11,051 nt of DNA, from the NCBI GenBank assembly GCA_903885865.1, contig CAISKH010000198.1, positions 1 through 11,051 of the forward strand, read 5' to 3'. Made by a program: the position numbers and the translations under genes. Of the stretch, positions 1 through 5,843 are shown piece after piece. Positions within the stretch are counted from its first letter, which is position 1. Each line of letters opens with the position of its first letter. This DNA comes from an uncultured Mucilaginibacter sp. GTDB taxonomy: Bacteria; Bacteroidota; Bacteroidia; Sphingobacteriales; Sphingobacteriaceae. The notes beneath the pieces were generated by a model that was not told the DNA's origin, did not search any database, and was given only the letters and a program-made list of their open reading frames with translations.

Positions 1-72
1 ATTTTGGGCAAAAACAACAGCAGGTAAAATTAATGTTAAATTAATTATCAACAATAAATGCAATTTTTTCAT
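1..72 (-). CDS. 5' end of a secreted protein gene (signal peptide only, cut by the window edge)
   Basis: Reading leftward on the minus strand from the ATG complementary to 70-72, 24 codons are open to the window edge. They encode a classic Sec signal peptide: MKK, then a hydrophobic core rich in Leu and Ile (residues 4-20), then VVFA followed by Gln-Asn. The VVFA|QN junction is the usual Bacteroidota signal peptidase I pattern, and there is no lipobox cysteine. The product is therefore exported to the periplasm or outer membrane, but nothing of the mature protein is visible, so its function is unknown. The gene is divergent from the serine palmitoyltransferase gene and shares its upstream region. 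No Shine-Dalgarno sequence precedes the start, as is normal in this phylum. The perfect signal-peptide layout makes a chance ORF unlikely despite the short length. Confidence 0.75.
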   Translation of the reverse strand, partial: MKKLHLLLIINLTLILPAVVFAQN

Positions 73-429
73 AGGGTAGAGTGATCGTCAGATCTGGTAA
101 ACAAAAATAGCAGGCAATCAGTTTTCCTCGCTTTTTTAGTTTAAATTAGTTGGGAATGCGAATATGAGGTATTTATAATTAATTAAATATATGGCACAAC
201 ATTTTTACCTAAATACTACACAAAACCTATCAATAACCATGTTTTTAGCAGTTTTTTGAAAAAAATGAAAAATATAGGCACGAAATAAACAAAAAAATTA
301 ATTAATTTGCCGAGTGAGAAGATCATTGCCTTTTTAAAAAAAAGATAATGTTTAAAAAAATTACATACCAGATATAGGTTATAAGCATATTCATGGTATT
401 TTTACAAAAAAATTAAGCAGGGTTAATAC
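73..429. other. AT-rich divergent intergenic region
   Basis: This 357-bp stretch lies between the divergent starts of the secreted-protein gene (minus) and the SPT gene (plus). It is very AT-rich, with A-tracts and repeated ATTAATT words around 172-190 and 296-309. No convincing gene, tRNA or strong hairpin is visible. It must hold the promoters of both flanking genes. For the plus direction only imperfect matches to TAnnTTTG were found (302-309 and 397-404, each with one of the six fixed bases wrong) and no well-placed -33 TTTG, so no plus-strand promoter is called. Its length and composition would allow a regulatory leader, but nothing specific can be named. Confidence 0.6.
102..109 (-). 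promoter_or_regulatory. candidate Bacteroidota -7 element for the divergent minus-strand gene
   Basis: The minus strand reads TATTTTTG here, an exact match to the Bacteroidota primary-sigma -7 consensus TAnnTTTG. It lies about 30 bp upstream of the start codon at 72, a sensible distance. No matching TTG or TTTG -33 element is seen 17-23 bp further upstream, and the region is AT-rich enough for chance matches, so this is tentative. Confidence 0.3.
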
Positions 430-1638
430 ATGGTTAAAAAACTACATGAGAAGATTGCTCAATTCCAGGATGCAGCAATGATCAGGGAGAAGGGATTGTA
501 TCCTTATTTTAGGCCTATTGAATCCGGACAGGACACCGAAGTTATTATAGATGGCAGACGTGTATTAATGTTTGGTTCAAATTCCTATCTGGGGCTTACC
601 AATCACCCAAAGATCAAAGAAGCATCCAAAAAAGCAATTGATAAGTATGGTACAGGATGCGCGGGGTCAAGATTTTTAAATGGTACACTTGATATTCATA
701 TAGAATTAGAAAAAAGGTTAGCTACGTATGTTGGCAAAGAAGCCGCTGTATTATTTAGTACAGGGTTCCAGGTAAACCTGGGTGTTTTATCATGCATTAC
801 AGGCCGTAACGATTATTTGATATTGGATGAATATGACCATGCTTCGTTAATTGACGGTAGCCGGTTGTCATTTTCAAAAGTGATCAAATACACCCATAAC
901 GATATGGACGATCTGCAGCGGAAACTAAGCATACTACCCGAAGAGGCAGTTAAAGTGATAGCTGTTGATGGGATATTCAGCATGGAAGGCGATATAGTTA
1001 AACTGCCTGAAATTGTTGAAATAGCCGATCAGTATGGTGCAAATATTATGGTTGATGACGCGCATAGCCTGGGTGTTATTGGTTATAAAGGTGCTGGTAC
1101 CGCATCGCATTTTAATTTGACTGATGATGTTGACCTGATAATGGGCACCTTCAGTAAATCGTTAGCATCATTAGGCGGGTTTATTGCCAGCGATGCCGAT
1201 ACCATTGATTATATGAAACACCGCGCACGTTCATTGATGTTTAGCGCGAGCATGACGCCGGGATCTGTGGCCAGTGTAATTGCCGCGTTGGATATTATAG
1301 AATCAGAGCCTGAACGTATTCAAAAACTTTGGGACAATACCAATTATGCTATGAAACTTTTGCTGGATGAGGGTTTTGACCTCGGTCCTACAGAAAGCCC
1401 CATACTGCCTATATATGTGAGGGATAATGATAAAACATTCCTGGTTACCAAGCATCTGCAATCATCGGGTGTATTTGTTAACCCGGTTGTTTCGCCCGCC
1501 GTACCATCTGATTCATCATTACTGCGCTTTTCATTAATGGCTACCCATACTTTTGCACAGATAGAAGAAGCTGTTGAAAAAATCACAAGGGCTTTTAAAG
1601 ATGTTGGCGTAATTATGGGCGTAAAAGAAAGAATATAA
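430..1638 (+). CDS. spt: serine palmitoyltransferase (first step of sphingolipid synthesis)
   Basis: A PLP-dependent alpha-oxoamine synthase that condenses L-serine with a fatty acyl-CoA to give 3-ketosphinganine, releasing CO2 and CoA. The 402-residue protein is a full-length soluble bacterial SPT. Visible landmarks are FGSNSYLGL (48-56), GTGCAGSRFLNGTLDIH (74-90, the GTG and SRF loops typical of the family), His137 in DEYDHAS (PLP-stacking), Asp209 and His212 in DDAHSLG (cofactor pyridine and oxygen contacts) and the Schiff-base Lys243 in GTFSKSLASLGG. Near-identity over these blocks with the Sphingobacterium SPT, recalled from memory, favours SPT over the sister enzymes KBL, AONS and ALAS; so does the sphingolipid context downstream. 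The ATG at 430 follows an A/T-rich leader with no Shine-Dalgarno sequence. The gene is followed at once by an intrinsic terminator, so it is probably its own transcription unit even though the next genes serve the same pathway. Confidence 0.95.
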   Translation: MVKKLHEKIAQFQDAAMIREKGLYPYFRPIESGQDTEVIIDGRRVLMFGSNSYLGLTNHPKIKEASKKAIDKYGTGCAGSRFLNGTLDIHIELEKRLATYVGKEAAVLFSTGFQVNLGVLSCITGRNDYLILDEYDHASLIDGSRLSFSKVIKYTHNDMDDLQRKLSILPEEAVKVIAVDGIFSMEGDIVKLPEIVEIADQYGANIMVDDAHSLGVIGYKGAGTASHFNLTDDVDLIMGTFSKSLASLGGFIASDADTIDYMKHRARSLMFSASMTPGSVASVIAALDIIESEPERIQKLWDNTNYAMKLLLDEGFDLGPTESPILPIYVRDNDKTFLVTKHLQSSGVFVNPVVSPAVPSDSSLLRFSLMATHTFAQIEEAVEKITRAFKDVGVIMGVKERI

Positions 1639-1650
1639 TAAAACCAATAA

Positions 1651-1687
1651 AAAAAATGCGGCTGTTAAATTAATAGCCGCATTTTTT
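1651..1687 (+). terminator. strong intrinsic terminator after spt
   Basis: A perfect 13-bp inverted repeat has left arm AAAAAATGCGGCT (1651-1663), an 11-nt loop (1664-1674) and right arm AGCCGCATTTTTT (1675-1687). The GC-rich core TGCGGCT/AGCCGCA followed by six T residues is a textbook Rho-independent terminator. The A-tract on the left arm makes it structurally able to act in both directions, although both neighbours are on the plus strand. It begins 13 bp after the spt stop and ends 31 bp before the next start. Confidence 0.9.
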
Positions 1688-1718
1688 ATTTACCGCCAAT
1701 AAAACCTCTTTCAGTCAA

Positions 1719-2837
1719 ATGAAAAAAATAATACCCGTAAATTCAACCAAAGAACTTGCAGCATTTATTGATTTTCCGCACGACCTCTACCAAGACGACC
1801 CGAACTATGTTCCCGAACTATTTATAGCCCAACGGGACCTGTTAACTAAACATCCTTTTCATAAACACAACCAATTACAGTGTTTTTTAGCCTATGATGA
1901 CGATCAAATAGTTGGCCGTATAGCAGCCATATTAAATAATAGCCATAACGAATACAATCATGTAAATGACGGTTTTTTTGGCTTTTTCGACTGTAAAAAC
2001 GACCAGGAAACTGCCAACCTGCTTTTTAATGAAGCCACGCAATGGTTGAAAAATAAAGGAGTAACCGAAAAATTTATCGGTCCGGTTAACTTTTCAACCA
2101 ATGAAGCCTGCGGGTTGCTGATCAAAGGTTTTGATAGCCCACCCGTTTTAATGTTCACTTACAATGCACCATATTACGCTAACCTGATAGAAAATTTTGG
2201 TTTCGCCAAACAAATAGACCTGATAGCCTGGAACTGGAAAGGACAGGCTTATGACGATAAATCTGTAAAGTTATTAGATGCCCTGCAGGAACGTTTGAAA
2301 AGAAGCAACATCATTATTCGTAAAGTAAATTTGAAGAACTTCAAGCAGGAAACAATTAACCTTCGTGAAGTTTATAACAACGCCTGGGATAAAAATACAG
2401 GGTTTGTACCATTAACCGACGAGGAGTTTAATTATTTAGCTAATGACCTGAAATTGATACTCGACCCCGATTTTTGTTTGATTACTGAGCAGGAAGGTAA
2501 AATTGTGGGCTTCGGCATAGCCTTGCCTGATTATAATGAGATATTTAAAACTATAAAACGGGGCCGTTTGTTACCTACAGGAATATTCAAGCTATTATTT
2601 AATAAAAGCAAAATAACCGGAATACGGATATATGCGCTTGGCGTAATTGAGGGTTACCGTAAATTAGGCATAGAAGCCTGTTTATATGGCACCATAATAA
2701 AAGAATATAAGCGAAAAGGCTATACAACCGCTGATGCAGGTTGGACACTGGAAAATAACGATATGATAAACAAGGCCATACTGGCTATAAAAGGCAACCC
2801 CTATAAGACCTTCCGGATCTATGAGAAAGTGATATGA
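1719..2837 (+). CDS. GNAT-fold acyltransferase, probable bacterial ceramide synthase (bCerS, YghO-like)
   Basis: Probably N-acylates sphinganine with a fatty acyl-CoA to form dihydroceramide. This is inferred from family and context: the ceramide synthase described in Caulobacter belongs to this GNAT-type family and is unrelated to eukaryotic CerS. The 372-residue protein shows the family pattern: LYQDDPNYVPEL (23-34), HPFHKH (45-50), a strand with VGRIAA (65-70), GFFGFF (85-90), GPVNFSTNEACGLLIKGFD (121-139) and YNAPYYANLIENFGF (148-162). The C-terminal half carries a GNAT acyl-CoA-binding motif A, GYRKLGIEA (312-320), and a GWTLENND segment (341-348) before the last helix. There is no signal peptide or clear membrane span, so it should be cytosolic or membrane-peripheral. 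Its stop overlaps the start of the next gene by four bases (ATGA), implying translational coupling with the reductase. The generic alternative is a GNAT acetyltransferase of unknown substrate. Confidence 0.8.
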   Translation: MKKIIPVNSTKELAAFIDFPHDLYQDDPNYVPELFIAQRDLLTKHPFHKHNQLQCFLAYDDDQIVGRIAAILNNSHNEYNHVNDGFFGFFDCKNDQETANLLFNEATQWLKNKGVTEKFIGPVNFSTNEACGLLIKGFDSPPVLMFTYNAPYYANLIENFGFAKQIDLIAWNWKGQAYDDKSVKLLDALQERLKRSNIIIRKVNLKNFKQETINLREVYNNAWDKNTGFVPLTDEEFNYLANDLKLILDPDFCLITEQEGKIVGFGIALPDYNEIFKTIKRGRLLPTGIFKLLFNKSKITGIRIYALGVIEGYRKLGIEACLYGTIIKEYKRKGYTTADAGWTLENNDMINKAILAIKGNPYKTFRIYEKVI

Positions 2838-3820
2838 AAGAACGGGTTTTAATAACCGGTGCGAGCGGGTTTGTTGGATATCACCTGATTATAGAGGCAT
2901 TACAAAATAACCTGGAGGTATTTGCGGCAGTTAGAAAAAGCAGCCATATAGCACATTTAAAAGGCCTTGATATTCAATACACTTACCCCGACTTTGATGA
3001 TCTTCCATCCTTAAAAAAAGACCTGGAAGAGAAACAGTACGATTATATTATTCATGCTGCCGGTATTACCCGGGCCATATCCACAAGCGAATATGACCTT
3101 GTAAATGCAGAATACACCTCGAACCTGGCCCTGGCGGCGCAGGCATCAGGCAGTAATTTTAAAAAGTTTGTTTTGATAAGCAGCCTCGCGGCCATTGGCC
3201 CGCTTGATACACTAACGGGCATACTCACCGAAGAAACTTCCCCCCGCCCCATTACTGCATACGGAAAAAGTAAACTACTGGCCGAAACAAAATTGAAAGC
3301 GATAGCAAATTTAAATTATACCATTTTAAGGCCAACCGCCATTTATGGCCCGCGTGATACGGGTATTTTTATTTTCTTCAAGCAATTAATCAAACATATT
3401 GAACCCTATATTGGCCGTCGCCAGCAAAAATTAAGTTTTATATATGTTGCCGACCTGGCAAAAGCAAGCATAAGGGCGCTATACAGCGGCGATGCTCAAA
3501 CCTATAACTTGAGTGATGATAGCTTTTACGACCGGTATGAATTGGGCCATGCCGCTAAAAAAATATTGGGGGTAAAAACCGTTAAATTTCATCTCCCGGT
3601 AAACTTTGTAAAATTAATAGCAATAGCATCAGAAAAAGCGGGTTCTTTGACTAATAAGGCCCCTATTTTAAATCTTGAAAAATTGACCGAACTTACCGCT
3701 GTGAACTGGTCGTGCAGTATTGAACACGCTAAACGAGGTTTAGGGTTTTGCCCTCAGTATAACCTGCACAATGGTTTATACGAAACGCTTAAATGGTATA
3801 AGGAAAATGAATGGTTATAG
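2834..3820 (+). CDS. NAD(P)-dependent extended SDR, probable 3-ketosphinganine or ceramide reductase (CerR-like)
   Basis: An epimerase-like short-chain dehydrogenase expected to reduce the 3-keto group of the SPT product, or of its N-acylated form, as CerR does in Caulobacter. The order of reduction and acylation in bacteria cannot be read from sequence. The 328-residue protein begins with a Rossmann fold, TGASGFVG (8-15). Arg34 at the end of the second strand suggests NADPH preference. It has an acidic Asp-rich third-strand region (53-56), HAAG (74-77), the catalytic serine region ISS (115-117) and YGKSK with Tyr143 and Lys147, followed by LRPTAIYGPRD (165-175). The C-terminal half is variable, as expected for a substrate domain. 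Its ATG overlaps the upstream stop (ATGA), and the MIPS gene follows after 29 bp. Other extended SDR roles, such as a nucleotide-sugar epimerase or a steroid-type 3-beta-HSD, are possible, but the neighbours argue for the sphingolipid role. Confidence 0.8.
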   Translation: MKERVLITGASGFVGYHLIIEALQNNLEVFAAVRKSSHIAHLKGLDIQYTYPDFDDLPSLKKDLEEKQYDYIIHAAGITRAISTSEYDLVNAEYTSNLALAAQASGSNFKKFVLISSLAAIGPLDTLTGILTEETSPRPITAYGKSKLLAETKLKAIANLNYTILRPTAIYGPRDTGIFIFFKQLIKHIEPYIGRRQQKLSFIYVADLAKASIRALYSGDAQTYNLSDDSFYDRYELGHAAKKILGVKTVKFHLPVNFVKLIAIASEKAGSLTNKAPILNLEKLTELTAVNWSCSIEHAKRGLGFCPQYNLHNGLYETLKWYKENEWL

Positions 3821-3849
3821 AATATATATAATAATTATAAATTTACAAA

Positions 3850-5172
3850 ATGAAAACTAACATAGAACCAGCTGAAGGGAAACTGGGTATTTTAATACCG
3901 GGATTAGGGGCTGTAGCAACTACTTTAATTGCCGGGGTTGAGGCTGTAAGAAAAGGCATATCAAAACCATTTGGCTCTGTTACACAAATGGGAACTATAC
4001 GTTTGGGTAAAAGAACGGAGAACCGCCGCCCAAAAATTAGAGATTTTGTGCCGTTGGCCGACTTAAACGACATTGTTTTTGGCGGATGGGATGTATTTGA
4101 GGATAACGTTTACGAAGCCGCTTCAAAGGCTAAAGTATTGGAAAAAGACCTACTTTTTTCCATAAAAAAAGAGCTGGAGGCCGTAGTTCCTATGAAAGCT
4201 GCGTTTGATAAAAACTACGCTAAAAACCTGACCGGTACGCACGTTAAAACCGGTACCCGCTATGAGTTGGCCCAGGCTGTAATTGAGGATATTAAAAATT
4301 TTAAAGCAAAAAACAATTGCGACAGGATAGTTTTAATATGGTGCGGATCGACGGAGATATACTATGAGGCTTCCGAGGTCCATAGCACACTGGAGAAATT
4401 TGAACAGGGATTAAGGGAGGATAACAAGCTTATATCGCCAAGCATGATATATGCGTATGCTGCTTTAATACAAGGCATACCCTTTGCCAATGGTGCGCCG
4501 AATTTAACGGTTGATATACCCGCAATGATAGAGTTGGCCAAACTAACCCAAACCCCTATTGCTGGTAAAGACTTTAAAACCGGGCAAACTTTAATGAAAA
4601 CCATACTTGCCCCCGGATTGGCCGCACGCGCATTAGGCGTTAACGGCTGGTTCTCTGATAATATTTTAGGTAACCGCGATGGTTTGGTATTAGACGACCC
4701 TGATAACTTTAAGACCAAAGAGGTTTCTAAACTTGGGGTATTGGAAGATATTTTTAAGCCCGAAGATAACCCGGAGTTATATGGAAATATTTACCATAAA
4801 ATACGTATCAACTACTACCCTCCGCATGGCGACAATAAGGAGAGCTGGGATAATATCGACATTTTTGGCTGGTTAGGCTATAAAATGCAGATCAAGATAA
4901 ACTTTTTATGCCGCGATTCTATTTTAGCTGCCCCTATAGCGCTCGATCTGGCCTTATTTAGCGATATGGCAAAAAGGGCCAATATGAGCGGTATACAAGA
5001 GTGGTTATCTTTTTATTTAAAGTCGCCGCAAACCGCCCCCGGGTTACCTGCAGAAAATGATATATTTAAGCAGCTTATTAAATTAGAAAACACCTTGCGC
5101 CATTTAATGGGCGAAGACCTGATAACCCACCTGGGCCTTGATTATTACGAAGAATTAGCTGAAGCAAAATAA
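3850..5172 (+). CDS. myo-inositol-1-phosphate synthase (inositol-3-phosphate synthase)
   Basis: An NAD-dependent isomerase converting D-glucose-6-phosphate to 1D-myo-inositol-3-phosphate (EC 5.5.1.4), the entry to inositol lipids. The 440-residue protein shows the Rossmann loop GLGAVATT (18-25), FGGWDVFEDNVYEAA (77-91), WCGSTE (164-169), NGAPNLTVDIPA (214-225), and the catalytic segment GKDFKTGQTLMKT (239-251) with Lys243 and Lys250. The distal active-site segments are NILGNRDG (271-278), IDIFGWLGYKMQI (336-348, with Lys345) and CRDSILAAPI (354-363). It is shorter than the roughly 530-residue fungal enzyme, which has N-terminal extensions. One oddity is that the usual GDD of this segment reads GKD, with Lys240 in place of the first Asp. 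The start has an A/T-rich leader 29 bp after the reductase. The stop overlaps the start of the phosphatase gene by one base (TAATG). Confidence 0.95.
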   Translation: MKTNIEPAEGKLGILIPGLGAVATTLIAGVEAVRKGISKPFGSVTQMGTIRLGKRTENRRPKIRDFVPLADLNDIVFGGWDVFEDNVYEAASKAKVLEKDLLFSIKKELEAVVPMKAAFDKNYAKNLTGTHVKTGTRYELAQAVIEDIKNFKAKNNCDRIVLIWCGSTEIYYEASEVHSTLEKFEQGLREDNKLISPSMIYAYAALIQGIPFANGAPNLTVDIPAMIELAKLTQTPIAGKDFKTGQTLMKTILAPGLAARALGVNGWFSDNILGNRDGLVLDDPDNFKTKEVSKLGVLEDIFKPEDNPELYGNIYHKIRINYYPPHGDNKESWDNIDIFGWLGYKMQIKINFLCRDSILAAPIALDLALFSDMAKRANMSGIQEWLSFYLKSPQTAPGLPAENDIFKQLIKLENTLRHLMGEDLITHLGLDYYEELAEAK

Positions 5173-5636
5173 TGCTGTTTCATAAATTGGCCGCTACGGT
5201 TTTTGGCATTGGTTACTTAGGTAAAGGTGTTGGAACGATAGCGGCTTTTTTTGCTTGTATAACCTGGTATTTGTTTTTTAATAACAACCATGCGCAGCTT
5301 TATTCCGTATTTATTACTGTTGCGGTAGTTGCGCTGGGTATATGGAGCGGCAATAAAGTGGAACCCATTTGGGGGAAAGACCATAACCGGGTGGTGATAG
5401 ATGAAGTGGCCGGCATGTTTATTAGCTTGCTTTTTGTGCCCGTTGCCTGGCAATATATACTAATAGCCTTTATATTATTCAGGTTCTTTGATATTGTAAA
5501 GCCCCTGCTTATAGGAAGGTTAGAAAGCCTTCCCGGCGGATGGGGGGTAATGATGGATGATATATTGGCAGGCATATATACCAACCTTATAGTTCAGATG
5601 GTTGTATGGTTTAATTTATTAAATGTCAAAATTTAG
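5172..5636 (+). CDS. PgpA-family membrane phosphatase, probable phosphatidylinositol phosphate phosphatase
   Basis: By family this is phosphatidylglycerophosphatase A. By position, directly after MIPS and in the same locus as a PIP synthase, it more probably removes the phosphate from phosphatidylinositol-3-phosphate to give PI. The 154-residue length is normal for PgpA. Motifs are YLGKGVGT (15-22, matching the family's Y-x-P-x-x-P-G-T loop but with its prolines missing), VVIDEVAGM (74-82, with Asp77 and Glu78), FRFFDIVKP (103-111) and GGWGVMMDDILAG (122-134, with Asp129 and Asp130, metal-binding). It has about four hydrophobic segments (roughly 20-36, 42-58, 80-103 and 132-149), placing it in the inner membrane. 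Its start overlaps the MIPS stop, implying coupled translation. It could still be the general PgpA of the cell, or serve both substrates. Confidence 0.85.
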   Translation: MLFHKLAATVFGIGYLGKGVGTIAAFFACITWYLFFNNNHAQLYSVFITVAVVALGIWSGNKVEPIWGKDHNRVVIDEVAGMFISLLFVPVAWQYILIAFILFRFFDIVKPLLIGRLESLPGGWGVMMDDILAGIYTNLIVQMVVWFNLLNVKI

Positions 5637-5709
5637 TAAAACCTGTTAAATTATGTTAATAGTGTACAGTTATTTGACTTTTTGACCACAGAAGTCTATC
5701 AGATTTCAG

Positions 5710-5717
5710 TACCTTTG
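5710..5717 (+). promoter_or_regulatory. candidate Bacteroidota -7 element (TACCTTTG) upstream of the DUF5686 gene
   Basis: TACCTTTG matches TAnnTTTG exactly. A TTTG that could serve as the -33 element lies at 5681-5684, with 25 bp between, slightly longer than the usual 17-23 bp. Use of this site would give a 5' leader of roughly 120 nt that includes the inverted repeats at 5728-5756. Confidence 0.35.
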
Positions 5718-5727
5718 ATGCCTGTTA

Positions 5728-5756
5728 ACAAACCTGTTTGTATGCTTAATCAGCAT
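5728..5756. repeat. pair of adjacent small inverted repeats
   Basis: ACAAAC-CT-GTTTGT (5728-5741) is followed directly by ATGCT-TAATC-AGCAT (5742-5756). The words CCTGTT at 5721 and 5733 form a 12-bp-spaced direct repeat that overlaps the first palindrome, with a third copy at 5642. They could be an operator or leader hairpins. As a terminator the second hairpin is weak: it has a five-pair stem and only a short T-rich tail (CATTTTATT). Confidence 0.3.
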
Positions 5757-5843
5757 CATTTTATTAGCTGCTAAACTTATTGTAGAAAAATAGGTCATAG
5801 TGAGGCAACAGTTATCACAAATAAGTTTGTATTTGATAAATAC

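Larger units (their letters stand above)
5637..5843. other. intergenic gap separating the two operon halves
   Basis: This 207-bp gap is the only long break after the spt terminator, because all other plus-strand junctions span 29 bp or less. It contains an exact TAnnTTTG at 5710-5717, short inverted repeats at 5728-5756 and a second exact TAAGTTTG at 5822-5829, which lies only 14 bp from the start codon. No clean terminator and no gene are visible. A new promoter for the downstream half is likely, but readthrough from upstream is not excluded. Confidence 0.5.

Noticed and set aside
191..259. A 22-codon ORF (MAQHFY start) in the divergent intergenic region
   Set aside because: It is very short, in AT-rich non-coding DNA, with no homology I recognise and no conserved feature.
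1548..1555. Exact TACTTTTG (-7-like) near the end of spt
   Set aside because: It lies inside coding sequence and upstream of the strong terminator, so it would not reach the next gene; a chance match in AT-rich DNA is likely.
430..1638. Glycine C-acetyltransferase (KBL) or 8-amino-7-oxononanoate synthase as the identity of the first full gene
   Set aside because: The sequence blocks match Sphingobacterium SPT almost word for word as recalled, and the locus is a sphingolipid cluster; no threonine or biotin genes are nearby.
4362..4718. A 118-codon minus-strand open frame within MIPS
   Set aside because: It is antisense to a strongly conserved gene, has no recognisable domain and is a shadow of codon bias.
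5822..5829. TAAGTTTG as the promoter of the DUF5686 gene
   Set aside because: It is an exact consensus match, but ends only 14 bp before the ATG, leaving almost no leader, and has no -33 partner at the right spacing.
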